Shown in pieces: positions 12,820-26,340 of a DNA stretch of 64,000 bases (the first letter of the stretch is position 1; every line of letters starts with the position of its first letter). Source of the DNA: Temnopleurus reevesii (taxonomy: Eukaryota > Echinodermata > Echinoidea > Temnopleuroida > Temnopleuridae). Made by a program: the position numbers and the translations under genes. The notes under the pieces were generated by a model, which saw nothing but the letters and a program-made list of their open reading frames with translations, had not been told where the DNA came from and did not search any database. The stretch covers positions 2,033-66,032 of the forward strand of contig BQKZ01002856.1 in assembly GCA_036244855.1 (NCBI GenBank), given 5' to 3'.

Positions 12820-13220
12820 GAATGATCTCGCCGCCATCAACGATGGTACGAATGAATCACTGACCATTCGCATTCAGCGCGGACACGCCATCGGTCTGGC
12901 AGGCAAGAGGAGACGGGAAGGGAAGACTAGAGTCGTGGCGGAAAGGGAGCGGAAGCCAGCCTCGTATCGATTAGCATTAGACAGGGACGCGACCAAGACC
13001 TAGACCTTGGAAAGGCGATCCTCCAGGTCGCCCGCGAGCACAAACAAGCGTCATCGATGCACGGGGGAGACCCGGCGACCGGGTCGGTCCGAGCTCGGAT
13101 GTCGGCACTGCGGCATATCCTCCCCGTCAGGTAGCTATGTTTAGAGTTCCCGAGCCCCAGCCGCGAATTTGCCCAGCTCAAATTTACTCCCAATCGTCGT
13201 AAGCCGTCAGGTAAATGATG
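12820..13220. other. GC-rich island of unknown role
   Basis: Marked GC and CpG content compared with flanks. It contains CTGACGG twice (rc CCGTCAG at 13124 and 13205), GACCCGGCGACCGGGTCGG (a near-palindrome) and ATCGAT. ORFs on both strands (62-109 codons) resemble nothing I know. It could be a conserved non-coding element, an exon of an unrecognised transcript, or a repeat. Confidence 0.4.
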
Positions 13221-13748
13221 AAGTTTGGAGGGTCCTGTTGTTAGTCGTATTTGCAATGCTCAAATATGTGACATTAATTATCGCCCGTTTAGATGCAGGA
13301 ACAAAAAGTTCACCAGGTTTTCTTGCTTTAAATTCGTCCGTGGTGGTCTTAAAATGGTAATTTGAAAATGGTGTTGAATTAATCAGCGGTCACTTCTCGT
13401 GGGAAGTGTCCACATTTCCGAAAAAGCTATACATTTCAGCTTTTCTCACTTGCTGTCAATCTCCAAAGTTTGATTGTTCCTACCGGATAAAGAACTAGAT
13501 GAATTAATTTATAGAATGAAAGTTCAGGTGCATTGAGGCGACGACGAAGAAAAGAAGTAACACGGTTTCCATTTTGTGCACCCCCCCCCCCCGAAAATAA
13601 GATGGTGATGAAAAAAGTAATAAATTAGTAATATATATATTTTAAAGCTGAATCATTTCGATCGTTAGCCATTTATCTCAACAAAAGATATTCCAAGATT
13701 TTAAAAATTAAACAAAATACATATATGGATATGTATATGGGGAAAAAA

Positions 13749-13945
13749 CGTGCGTGTTTGTCTATGTGTGTGTGGGTGTGCGTCGCATAAAGAAGTTCAC
13801 TCTTTCCTTATTCGAACTTTACTGGTGATATTCACACCAAAAGCTTCGTCATATCTAGCTCCGCCGTATGTGTGTGTGTGTGTGTGTGTGTGTGAGCGAG
13901 AGATCACGAGAGAGAGAGAGAGAGAGAGAAAGAAAGAAAGAGAGT
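13749..13945 (+). repeat. Compound GT then GA microsatellites
   Basis: GT-rich 13749-13790, pure (TG)n 13868-13894, then (AG)n and AAAG to 13945. Confidence 0.9.
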
Positions 13946-13949
13946 GAGT

Positions 13950-15600
13950 GAGGATGGGGTAGGGAGAAACGTGCAAAGAGGACTTTCAAGGGGCATTAAC
14001 AATAGTGGGCATAGGCGGCAAAGCAACCTTAGATTTTAAAGATGTCTCAAAGACCTAAATTGTGAATCTGAACCTTTTGCCCGAAAGTAATTAAGATACA
14101 ATGTACATAATTACTTCTTTAATTATGGACTTCATAGGTTATCATGAGACGATTTCGTGGTAAATTTAAATGAGCTTAAAATGTAGATGGTTAGGCACAG
14201 TATACTTCACAACAAATAACATTTATTTGATCTTGCTACACCAGCTATCTACAGAAGATAGCATTGTTTTAAAATGTAAATATCTACCATTTGGGAGTTT
14301 ACATATTTTGGATGTTTTATGGTTTATCATGAAAATTAAGACTATTGAAAGTCTTACACAAACTATGGTGATAAAGGGATCTGCCAAAAATAAGATTGAA
14401 TAATCTTCGAGGAACGCATTGTAAGTTGGGAGATAAAGATTACTACACTGGACTTTATGGGTTGTTTTGGAGACAAAAGAGCAAAGTTTGCGTATGATTT
14501 AGACTTTGCTAATTTAGAAAAGAAAACATTTGAAAGTGATACGTAGAATGTGTCTTGGTCGAAGGCTATGATCAAGGCCAAGTCCTAGTCATCTTGCCAT
14601 AACATCACGTGCTCTAGTCGTCATTCCCCTAATCCCCGTTCCTCAAACAATAATGGAATAAATGAGTGTTCATTATTATTGCTCGATTAATGCCATCTTG
14701 ACCTTTGGTTGGAGTTTAATCGCGAGGGTTTTTACCTTCCGTCATCATCCAATATGAGTACATCACGAACACTCCCTCACTCCCCATGGATGTCGATATG
14801 TCAACGCCAAATTCATTGCCGGTGTGTTATCTATCTAACCAAGGGTTATGTTACAAGTCATGTCACTATGTGGTAATGTAGCTCACAGTTTAGGGGGAGC
14901 ATGGGGAACTTTGTCGCCGAACGAGAACATGATATTTGTAAATATAAATAAATGGAGTGATTGTGTCTTTGTGTGTTCCTTGTGTGTGATTGCTGATAGA
15001 TATTAAATCTTTATCTATTATTTTTGGTTTTTGTTTTAACGTTATAATATAAATTTCCCCCGTCAATTTCCCACTTTTCTCAAACGATTTAACAACTGTT
15101 CATCCAATTTCGGTGAAATCGGGTACGCCACGTATGCATTCTGCACAAAATAAAATGCTCCAAAGTAAATTGTTTTGATATAGTTTTAAATCTACTAGGA
15201 AAATCTACACATCTTATATTGGAAGTAAAACGAAATAATTTTGATAGATGCCTTTAAACTCCACATTCATAAAAAGAATAACAATATATTTGTGAGTTTT
15301 TAACATAATGTGTGATAAATGTCGATTAAAAATTATAAATCTGTTTTCAATATGAAGATGTTCAAAATCATTCGAAATTAAGACTATAGTGAAAGGGTAT
15401 AAGTCTAAATATCGCATCTTACAAGTCATCAAAGTGTGTGTGTGCCTGTGTGAGTTTCGTGGTCTGGTTGTGTGCTTGTTTATATATATTCTTTTTAGTA
15501 GTTATGATAGGTGGATAATAATATATGGTCTCTTCCTTAAGATATATATTTCTTCCAGAAATAACGAAATAAATGAACAAAGCGCATCTTCATCAAGCAT
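13950..15600. other. Non-coding; possible regulatory patch at 14.60-14.90 kb
   Basis: 14600-14900 is denser in factor motifs than its surroundings: AACAATAATGG (SOX type), CCAAAGGTCA on the minus strand near 14707 (receptor half-site) and CATCACGTGC (E-box). The rest is AT-rich without signal. Confidence 0.3.
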
Positions 15601-15960
15601 CCAATGCCATTCGAGCCCTCTCTTTTGGCGCCACCTGGGCTCCCATGTTCCGCCCCACGTAAGAATGTTATCTGTCTGCTTCCCGCCATGAAACCCTGAG
15701 CCAGACGACAGCGCGTTGTATAAACGACGAGTTGGAGGGGAGAGTTCAGGGTGCTATCGCGTTAATGTCGCGCCCTGTCTCACCCCAAGATACTTGGTAC
15801 ATTCCTCTGATAGCAGGCTAACAGGCAGTGATGTGATAGATCATCCCCATCCGGAGTCAGATCTCACTTGTCTTAGTCTGTCAGAGCAGGCTTCGTCTGC
15901 AGTACTAGTCCTCCATCGGTTCCAAATTTATTTAAGGCCTTATCAGTTTGTTGAAGTGGC
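15600..15960. other. GC-richer block
   Basis: Contains GCGCCACCTGG at 15628 (E-box, and loosely CTCF-like) and several CpG-rich words. It is open on the plus strand for about 100 codons in two frames without recognisable protein. Confidence 0.3.
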
Positions 15961-17065
15961 GAATCCGGCTACATTTTCAAACACACAATATATCCAGCAA
16001 GATAAAGGAGAAACTGAAAATAAGTTTTCCTTTTAAGAGTCAATGGCAGGAGCTTGTCCAGTTCATGTTATTATCAGAGTCGTTGTTGTTACCATTGGCG
16101 AGTTAAGATACAAATAGCTGTATTCATGAATTGATCATATATATAGCAAATGAACAGAAATAATTAGATTTCTATGTTGTATTTATACAGAATCAAGACG
16201 TAAGCTAAAATGCTGTTTGATGCAAATATCCGAATGATGAATTTCAATTGAGCAAAAAGTATGAATTGTGTAAAATGTGTAAAAACAAAAGTTTAGAAAT
16301 ATATGAAGTACTCAAAAAGGGTCTACACAAAATGACTTTTTGTCTGAATAATTCGCATTCGCCGTGCTTAACCTCTGTAGAAATGAAAAATTACGTTAAA
16401 ACGACACTTCTTACATTTGAAATACTCAAGTACTCTGTAACTTTCATAGTCTGGTAGTTGCATCTTGAATTAGATTACATAGCGTGAACTTTTCATGAAC
16501 TATCATAGGTCCATTTTCAAAATGTCGCATTTTCATTCACCATCTCCGTCAGAGTAAAAACTGATCTGCCGTGCCTTCTCGATGGTCGCAAATCAAATGT
16601 AATTGAGTAATTAATTCAACTAAAATGGTTTGAGATTCAATGTCGAATGGAAGAGCATCAATCGAAGATGAGGAAAAAAGGATAACGATTGTTGATATCA
16701 AGAAGGTTGTGGTAATAGGAAAAGAATCTCTTAAATAAGGACGTCTCAAAACATAGACTCGATATGATTGGCTATTAGCGACAGGAAATAGAAGTATTTT
16801 GGGTGGAAATCGGAATCATATGAGCGAAATTTGATTCAGAGAGATGGAAAATGTATCGTTCTTTAAAAAATTCAAAGATAGGTTTAACCGACATAATAGA
16901 AAAATTCAAGAAAAATTCAAGAATCCGTAAAAATGTATCATTTTATGGAGTTTATTTGAGGATTTTACTTTTCAGGGGCTTCAGTGTTATTTCTGGTTTT
17001 CCTGGCTGATTGATTCCACGGGCTGATGTGACGGGGTTATGAGTTTAACCAAATTGAATTGTGAA

Positions 17066-17115
17066 ACATCCGTATTAAGCGCCTAATAAATGTTATGTAT
17101 TATTATTATTATTAG
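17066..17115 (+). repeat. Retroposon-like tail with (ATT)n
   Basis: TTAAGCGCCTAATAAATG followed by ATT repeats resembles the 3' tail of the SINE and LINE pieces in this window. The body is not recognisable. Confidence 0.35.
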
Positions 17116-17210
17116 AACGGACAACCGGAAAAAGATTCTATGGTCTATGGCAAACCCAAATCACTACAAAAGCCACTGCACTACCCATAATGATAGTTAT
17201 TATTGTCAAG

Positions 17211-17480
17211 CGTCGTGGTGTAGTGGTTCTGACTCTCGCCTTTCAGGCAGAAGTCCGCGGTTCGAGTCCTACCCATGGCGTTAATTTCCTTCAGCAAGAA
17301 ATTCATCCACATTGTGCTGCACTCAACCCAGGTGAAAATGGGTACATGGCAGGACTTTATTCCTTGGAATGCTTGAGCGCCTACCTGGCTCGCTCGGCAG
17401 TTATAGCCAGGGTAATGGTACCTAGTATCAAGCGCAGTAGAGTATATGCATAAGTGATTGCGCTATATAAATGGACCTAT
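17211..17480 (+). mobile_element. tRNA-derived SINE, most complete copy
   Basis: tRNA-like head 17211-17280 with A-box-like TGGTGTAGTGG, loop CTTTCAG (TTC-like) and B box GGTTCGAGTCC. The body CTTCAGCAAGAAATTCATCC, then GTGCTGCACTCAACCCAGGT, is of a type widespread in echinoderms as I recall. The tail is TTGCGCTATATAAATGG. The head does not pair as a functional tRNA. No clear target-site duplication was found. Confidence 0.8.
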
Positions 17481-18473
17481 TACTTGTGTTTGATATTATA
17501 ATTACGCCTTTTCTAATTAAATGTACATGCATTTCTTTAATCGCCTGTATCTAGAAGGGCGCAAGATAGATATGTCAATCGTTGAAAGATTCGTGTATAC
17601 TCTGAATATGTAGTATTCTAAAACCTGTCTTAAAAAGAAAAGTGTCATCATTTCCCCGATTTAATTCGGTTTCTTACATTCAACCTCTATAATTTCACTG
17701 TATCGTTGCTGTTCATAAGGAAAATTTGGTTTAAGTGAAATGTAAGAATAAACTTCTTGATATAAAATTTGCTATGAATTACCCAATTTATGGTTTGCGC
17801 TGCTGAATGAGAGTACTACTAAAGAATAGGAAATATTTGGAGCGAATGCATGAGGGTAATTGCGGATTTTAAGAATAAGAACACTTCCTTCTGAGCTATA
17901 TACTCCTTTGCCCAAGTGAATATTCATAAATTGAAATGTCAAAATCTTCATGGATTGCTCCCTTTTATTGTCTTATTGGTGTGCAGAGATTTATGGTAAT
18001 TATATATTTCATAGCACAATTGTATATTCATTCATTCTGCAAAGTGCTCAAGGCGTTTATTTTGTTCATCTTTTGAAACCAAGTAACAATTTTAATGGAC
18101 ATTAAACTTTACGATAACACTGGTTCTATTTTCTGCGATTTAAAATGAATTAACGTTCTTGATAGAGTGGTCGATTTTGTTCTACTTATTCAAATGGCAC
18201 AATGAGACTAAAAGAAGTGTTTAGATGAATGTATTTGGATAATTAGAATATGGCATGATTGAAAGATCAGTTGGCGATCTATTTCATGGGAGCTCTAATC
18301 TCTTTTTTTTTTCTTGTTTTCTTTTTAATTTTCTTTAAAAGCCATGATTACCAATATGTCTCCGTGTTTATGGGAATGAATAGAAGAGTACTTTCTTTCA
18401 TAATTGTTTAGAGAAAGTTTTTTTTCAATGAACGTACGCTTTATTTCTTTAATTACACATTTTTTCTTCCCTC

Positions 18474-18622
18474 TTCTTTATAAATCAATCAGAAGTTCTC
18501 CCAAAATGCCATTTTGTTCGTGTTTTATTCTTTATAAATCTATCTTTATAACTCTATCAAAAGTTCTCTTCTTTATAAATCTATCGAAAGTTCTCCTAAA
18601 ATGCCACTTCGTTCGTGTTTTC
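18474..18622 (+). repeat. Short tandem repeat, about 2.5 units
   Basis: TTCTTTATAAATC begins units at 18474, 18528 and 18569. The outer two continue AGTTCTCC(C/T)AAAATGCCA and TTCGTGTTTT. Confidence 0.75.
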
Positions 18623-21600
18623 AAAAGTGACGGTAGCCAGAGGGTACTGATGCACGAAACCTTTTATAATTTCTATGAAACATGTTCTTCTATCATATTT
18701 ACACGCATGCCAATAGGATGCCTTTGAATTATTGCTATGTCGAGATTTCTTTGTCTTCATGTAACAATACCCTTTAGCTCCCGTCACGGACGACTCTGAC
18801 GTGTCACTACTAGCCGTTACAACACCAACGATCCAAAACACAAAAACCAACACACACACACATACACACATACAATCGTAGGTAAATCCATATAAATATG
18901 ATGAGCTAATTTTTAAAAGGGGTTAGGTCCATTTTCAATAAAATTTGAGTAATTGATCTTGCCCTGTAAATTTTAAATGTAAAGACCCGTGTACAAGCTT
19001 GTAGAGAGAAACGCGGTTTTTTTTCGGAAGTCCTGAAAATGAACCTGAACTCTATTGCAAATTGGCTCTTAATTATTCTAAACACACATTACTCCCACCA
19101 AATTTCTCTTGGCATCAAAATTTCTCCTCGAAAAACCATTTCGCCTCAACGACACGAGAACAGAGGAAACTTAACACACATAAATATTTCGTTCATGTAC
19201 AAATACAGAGATATTTTTCTTACTTTTTCCACCTTTTTTTTTTACGTCGACAACGTTGTGTCTTGGACACAAGACATTCCAAGAAGACAAGACTACGCAC
19301 TAGATTAACATTCAGGCTACGATTACTTGGCAGATAACTAGCATAGCCAATGGCGTGAAGGGGACTGCTTGTCAGCAAAATAAATGGAATATAAAAAACT
19401 TCAACATAGAATCCACTAATCCACGTGGGATTGGTATAGAATAGTGAGAGAATACACAATATTTTACCATTACACTGATCTTAAAGTTGTACATTATATT
19501 TGGAGCTTTGGTAATAGGGTATAGCTAGTGTTTTCTGGGTCAGAAATCCCCAAATAACGAGAAATGACAATCTCCAAATTTATCACTCTGGGGTACATTT
19601 AATTGTCACGATTTGGACAGAAATGGTCTTAATATCCTCCCCGCTGAAAAAAAATTGCTAACATTACCTTAATTATCTATATTGATAACTAACTTGAGTT
19701 GGAAACAGTTTAACTATTCGGCTTTTTGTAGTAATAAGGAGATTTACGTTTTCTTGGAATTTACAAAAACCCCACAAAATTATATCAGTCATTTTAGGGG
19801 ATGTAAGAAAAAGAACAAAATTAAGTACAAACTCCATACACGTCTAAAATGTGAAGACGCTGTTCTCCGATGCTATTCACATCAATTTGCAAGAAATGGC
19901 ATGAATGCTATGAATTGACCAGCTGCAGATTAAACAATATTAAGCTATGATTCAAAGATCATGAAATTAAAATGAAATACTCAAGGATAATTCTACAATA
20001 TGGTATACAAGTACGGTGCTCTCTGTCATAGCCAGAAAGTAGTGACAAATTATTTGGCCATCTAAGGGAAAGATCTGTTCACAGCAGGCAAATATGAACA
20101 GAATAGAATGTTTAATAATCGATGGATAAGTGTGAATAAAATAAAATACATGATTGAGGTTTTAATCAATAATTCAATCCTTAAACAGGTTACCCTTTTG
20201 GAGAAATATATGTATTTTCGCTCCATAATTGGAACCTTCAAGAAACAAAAGGGGCTCCCAATCAGTTTCTTTAGTCGCTACGGTATATGGTTCTTTTTAG
20301 AAGTAACCCAATAAGGGTAAAAAAAATTACATATTTAAAGTAATTTAGAACCTTTAAACGTCCCAATGTACGGGACAACTATAAAGTCCTTAAAGAACCT
20401 TTATTTCATACGAGAGTATAAGTTCGACAACCTCATGCAAATTTCAGTTGGAAATGAATACAATACTTCAAGATTCAGCAGTTAAAACAATCAAATATTT
20501 TAAGCTGATGATTAACAGAGGGGTGTAACAAATGCAGGGTGAAATTTCACACTAAATCATTATCACAACATCGACTTTTTTTGGTGTTACATTTGAAAAG
20601 GAAGTGGCACTTTACAACGTGATTAGGCATTTATAATTTGGCAAGTACTGAGCGGAATGAGCCACAGCTTGAATGATTAGAATAAAAATGATTAGAATTA
20701 GAACTACAAAATGACAAACGCATGACACAAATAATACCGCTAAACGAAACATCTTCATTTCAATTAAAAAACCATTGTGCACGAAAATGAACATGTTAAC
20801 GACTGGTGCCGGGTAGTCCCTGCACAAAGTATATGGAAATAAGACAATTCAGTTGGGTTACGGTCATCAATGGACCGTTTTTTGAACAAAGAGATTTTCA
20901 GCTTAAAAGATTTACAGTGATGTTCCAACTTTGCGCAGGTATTTTTTTTATATAAGGTTTATGTGATGAAAATATGGCTACCAATCCGAACTGAATTGAT
21001 AATTGAAAAGAAGGACTCAAATAACTGATCATGATAAGGACTGTCTACAATATTGTGGTTTTTAGTTCAATATCGTATTAACATTGTTGGATACACTTCA
21101 GATCCAAAGAATACACATCTGGGTAAGATATTCGACCCCTAAAATCCACATCCATTGTTGATTGCTCCCTTTTTGTTTTTGTTTTTTTGTTACAGATCAC
21201 AGTTAATTTGCATATGAAATGTGTTCAATGTTTATATATGTGGAAATAACCAAGTGCGACTGTTTTGAATGTAAACAAACACACTGTAATCAATTTCACT
21301 CATGAGTGATTTCGATGATGAGTGATTTTTTACAGGATGTCTCTCGCTCTAGTACACATCTTGAAAAATGCAACCATTCTAAAGTAGTACAACTCATTTT
21401 GGTAGTGTTATCCTCACTGGATTGAATCTATAAAGGGACCAAAAATCTCAAGTAGATGACTGGTGAATAATTATTATACGCGAAATCTTTGTGATACTGC
21501 ATTCTGATTTCTCATTCAGAAAGAAGAAATTATGAAAGCACGTTTTTAAAACGAAGCTCTAAAAACTAATCGATATAAAGAAAGTGGGCTGTATTTTCAT

Positions 21601-22171
21601 AAGCACAAAAGAATTGCATAAAAACACAACGCACAATGTAAAACCAAAACACCCACGTTATGAACATATTGTGCACAATACTATTATGTGACAAATTCAT
21701 TCTTTGGCAGTCACAAATTTATCGTGCAAATAAGGTCTTACATCTGGAAAATGAACAGCTTATCTGAATTTTCGTTTAGGACTACATCGAAAATGGCAGC
21801 AATATTTTGCGGATTTTGAACGATTCTTTTAAAATTGCATGATGTACATTTTATATATAGATAGATAGTACTTCAAACAAACTTTGAGTATCTTAAGTAT
21901 TTCATTTTCTAATATATTTCAGTACACACAAAAGTGACAATAACTGTCTATTTACAAGTAACAAATAAGTAACTCAAATTTGAGTTACATTTTTTTATGT
22001 GAATAATTATATAGCAAATGTATACGGTTATCTATTTATATAAAATGACACTAGATATACTTAAAAAGCAACTTGTTTTTGCATCACGCATACTGGAGCT
22101 TCAAGCTTAAAATACAAAAAATCACACTGCAGCATTGTGGGATACACGCTCTCTTACAGGAAAAAAAAGTC

Positions 22172-22182
22172 TAGCGCCCTCT
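22172..22182 (-). promoter_or_regulatory. AGAGGGCGCTA motif (CTCF-like core)
   Basis: The minus strand reads AGAGGGCGCTA, identical to the 11-mer at 63559-63569 on the plus strand. It matches the core of the bilaterian CTCF consensus; binding is not shown. Confidence 0.3.
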
Positions 22183-23315
22183 CATCAATACAAAATCTAT
22201 GTTTTTCAATCAACTATGGACCCGGACAAAGTTTATATTTCTCATGTTCGTTTTTTTGTAAGAAAGGTCAATTTTACACTATAAATGTAAATAATTCTTG
22301 CTGTCGAATAATAATAATCGCTAAAAATAATTGATTGTATAATAAACTATTTTTAGATGAAAGCCAGAAAGACCATAACAAGGAATATGTTTTTTTTTTA
22401 ACATGAATGACGCTTCGATGAAATGGTGATTTTGCTTATCAGTAACAACCGAAACGAATCGTCCTTCCAATACTGAATATGTCTTATACCTTTATGGATT
22501 GAAAGGAGTCATTAAAAGAAAGGCCCGAGGTATGAAGAACTTATGATACAGAAACGTCCATATTTTCAAGAATAAAAAATAACAACGGGGTTGGAATATA
22601 GAGGGAAGGGGAAATAAGTAGTTAGGGTGGTGGGAAATATGTGGAGAAGGTGGGAGGAAATATAATAAATACAATTAAGGAAAAACCTGCATGGTCTGGG
22701 GCAACATTAAAAAAAACTATTTGCAAATAGAACGATTATTATTACGAAATTCACCGTTGAAACCTTTCATCCAAAAATGTGCAAAAATGTTACAAAATAT
22801 TGAACTCATGTTTGAAGTTTTTTCCACGTCTAAAATACCATGTCCAAAAGTCCAATGACTTATTCCAGAATTTTTTTAAGGTGACTTGTGAATCCGTATT
22901 TCATTCCCTTATCGAACATGGGCTTTTAACAGAGCAACCTTTAATTCAAGCAAAATAATAGCACTAGAAATCTATCGACTTTACGAATACTTACGGTGAG
23001 ATGTTCCGTCTAAGTTTAGACTTCTAAAGAACACCGGTTCAGAACCAGTAAACATAGAAATGGTAGAATAATAATCAAAGCATCACTAGTTATACAAACA
23101 ACTGAACACGAAATACGTACCGATACACAATCATTCTAATAAGTACCAATAATAATATTATGGACTTCACAACCTACGGGAATTTTAGCATCATAAAAAC
23201 GATGTCATTTCTCTTCTATTTATGGAATGCTGCAATATTTTTATAAACTTTGAAGACATTCTAAATAGTCCATGGATTTTGTCCTTTCCTCGTTTCTTAT
23301 AATTCAAACCTGCTG

Positions 23316-23321
23316 TTTATT
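23316..23321 (-). terminator. Candidate polyadenylation signal AATAAA
   Basis: TTTATT on the plus strand is AATAAA on the minus strand, the first exact match I found after the stop codon. This is a motif match only. Confidence 0.3.
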
Positions 23322-24547
23322 AGATGTAAAGTCGCAAAACATTTTCTTGCCCTTTGATAGGAATGGTGATTCTGTCCACTACAATAAAGTTTGACCTTTC
23401 AATGAATGATAAATTCCACTTATTTTACACAGTGGACAGAAACCTGTTAGGTTGTGTCTATGGAGACATCTAATGGCGTTTGACGATACTTGAATATGTT
23501 ACGTCACTCTCCCAGGTAGTTGACTTACTTCAATGAATTTCAAAATGGCGCAGAAATAAATTTCAATCTCCATCAACGGATTGTCAACCAAGGAGCCTAT
23601 AGGGGCAAATTACTCAAACTATGACCAAATATTAAAAACTCGGAAGCAAAAGAGTGCAGTGTAAAACGAACAGTTTTGATCAAGAAGAAAGAAGGAAAGA
23701 ATAAACTTGTAGAAATATAGATTTTGGTACTGTGTTATGCTGAATGGTTCCAAGGATTGGAATGCACGTATTGCGATTGAGGAAACGTGCTTTTTAGGAA
23801 AGCTTCCCGCAAGTGCTTCCCTAAGAATGCATCCGTTTGAGGAACTCGTGTCAAAAGCATCATGGCTCAAGAACTTTCCGATCCTGCCCATGGAAAGAGA
23901 AGGCTTGGACCTCAGAAGCGTATTGAATAGTCATTCTATGCACGGTATTGATCCATGTTTTGAAGGAAAGACCTCTTCATCGGACGTGCTTTTTAGGAAA
24001 GCTTCCTCTAAATGCTTCCATAAGAATGTTACCTCACCGGCTCAAGAACTTTCCGATTCTTTCCGATGGAAAGAGAACGCTAGGACCTCAGAAGCGTATT
24101 GAATAGTCATTCTGTGCAGGATTTTGATCCATGATATGAAGGAAAGACCTCTTCATCTGACCGAGGTTCTGACGATTCCGTCTTGTAGGTCTTCTAACAA
24201 ATTGCCGATTGTATTAATATTTATGTCTGGGATTATAGTGTAGCACCACAAGCAAACTTCAGTCAATTATCCGCTTCATTTCCAAATATACATCCTTCAT
24301 GTTCCAATTGTCTTTGTTCAGTACTGTCCTCTTTTAACATGAAGGATGCTTGTCCCTCTGAAAAGGATCGGCGAAATAATTCAATATCCGGATTGCATAT
24401 TTCATCCAATCTGGTTTCATTGAACTCATCTCTCTCGTAACATCAGTCGACCTCACTTTTTTTGGCATTTGATAGACATATTTTTCTCTATTACATAAAA
24501 CTGCATTTACCGGCCCCATGCCCTCAAAGATAACTGTCACTGCATTG
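23322..24547 (-). other. Probable 3' UTR of COUP-TF
   Basis: Sequence directly after the stop codon on the minus strand. It is less AT-rich near the stop and open in one frame for 68 codons without meaning. The first canonical AATAAA I see on this strand is at 23321-23316, giving a 3' UTR of about 1.2 kb. The end is uncertain; a CATAAA variant near 24210 is also possible. Confidence 0.4.
23786..24162. repeat. Imperfect tandem duplication, two units (199 and about 178 bases)
   Basis: Units start at 23786 and 23985, each opening CGTGCTTTTTAGGAAAGCTTCC. They share CTCAAGAACTTTCCGAT, GACCTCAGAAGCGTATTGAA, TAGTCATTCT and GGAAAGACCTCTTCATC. The second unit lacks about 20 bases. The pair lies in the probable COUP-TF 3' UTR. 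Confidence 0.85.
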
Positions 24548-24883
<336 letters not shown>

Positions 24884-25617
24884 TCAACAACAACACATAG
24901 CAAAAGGGCGATTAGCCCCCAAAACCTTAAATAAAGCCACATAAAATGTTGTACGGGGGCTATTTTTTTTTAAAGAGAATGTAAAAAGAGCCCTAGATAA
25001 ATAGCTACATATTTTACCCTGGTTCCATATGATTGATCAATACATTTGAGCGAAAATAAGATAAAATATTCTGTCTGCAATACATATCACTGATAACCAT
25101 GGAACTTTAATGGTATATTTAATGTTAGGATTACTGCAAAGGACTAGGACAAGTAAAAGCTGAACAAATTCATCAAGGTGTCGCAGGTCATTTGGGAAAA
25201 TCACCAGATGAATAGCTGGTAAAACAGGAACGGAAAACTAAAAGCAAAGGGCAATGTTGCTAACGGTGAATCTAATTTCAATTTAAAAATTCATATTCAC
25301 GCGATCTTAGTGACGTAAATACGCATATTGTTATTTCCCTTTATATCGTCCTAGTGATGCACACAATACATATGAAAATTACATATTTAATTTGGGATCA
25401 CGCATGCCATCAAACGAATCGTCAAACTTAGCATAACATCAATAGATGTGTGGATATAAATTGAATGACAATATTTATCAATCAGTTCGTCCTTATATCC
25501 ATGCATGCCAATGTCAGACAAGAGCATGGACACAATGAAATGCATAGAAATGGAAGCATGAAGAAGCAAAAGAGAAATGTGATGGGGTAAGGAATGAGGG
25601 AATGGACATCTAAAATA

Positions 25618-25840
25618 CATATAATAATAATTTATGCTTATATAGCGCATAATACAAAGGTCTCTATGCGCTTAACAAAGTAAAATACAATACAAAATAT
25701 CATCTACAAAATAATTATAATCTTAACTACACAATACATGTACAGGTAATAACAAAACTATTTGAACTACTCTACTACATATTAAACAGGTATGTTTTTA
25801 CAGATGTTTTGAATGGTGTAATCAATTGAAAAACTGGAAA
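25618..25840 (-). mobile_element. 3' end of a degraded LINE (non-LTR retrotransposon)
   Basis: The minus strand reads ITPFKTSVKTYLFNM then a stop, resembling the FKxxLKTYLF-type C-terminus of LINE reverse-transcriptase ORFs. It is followed by a tail ending GCGCTATATAAGCATAAATT and ATT repeats. Only the last 220 bases remain. The tail resembles that of the SINE at 17.2 kb. Confidence 0.45.
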
Positions 25841-26293
25841 TATTACAAGATTATAAGAGTGGTGCACAAATCATGCGTGTGTGGTCATCAATGAAAATCT
25901 AGTCATTTATATATGGATCTATACTCAAATTTGCAATGCAATGACAGTATTAAAAATTACCCGGTGAGATGAGTATATGTGTGGATGGGTGCTATTGCAG
26001 TTTTAAGGAATAAATTCTTCCTAATATATTTATATAAATGGAGCACAATGTGGCAAAGAAGGGTTCATACGCCATGACATGGATTACCTCCGTTATTAAT
26101 AAGCTCCATGTGTGAATGTTAATAGAAATCGGGTGAATTTACACCAAAAGAACAGAGGAAGAGGAAGAGCAAATTATATTTAACAAAAGGTGAACGAGGA
26201 ATGGTAGTGGAACGACACAATATTTCATAGAAAATATGTATGAACAATATCATTCGGGAAAGAAAATGGAGAGAATGTCTTTGTGTATAGTGG

Positions 26294-26340
26294 ATGGAGA
26301 AACAGACAGAGAGAGAGAGGGAGAGAATAGAGAAAAGAAG
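26294..26340 (+). repeat. Purine (GA) tract
   Basis: GAGA-rich run of about 45 bases. Confidence 0.8.

Larger units (their letters stand above)
17481..23315. other. Non-coding DNA downstream of COUP-TF
   Basis: AT-rich; apart from the tandem repeat at 18.5 kb and the motif at 22.17 kb I see no gene, RNA or defined element. ORFs are at most about 107 codons and look random. Confidence 0.55.

Noticed and set aside
17211..17280. tRNA gene
   Set aside because: Only boxes A and B are good; acceptor and anticodon stems do not pair, and a SINE body follows.
23737..24102. 121-codon plus-strand ORF
   Set aside because: It coincides with the tandem duplication in the probable 3' UTR on the opposite strand, and the frame is not preserved between the two units.
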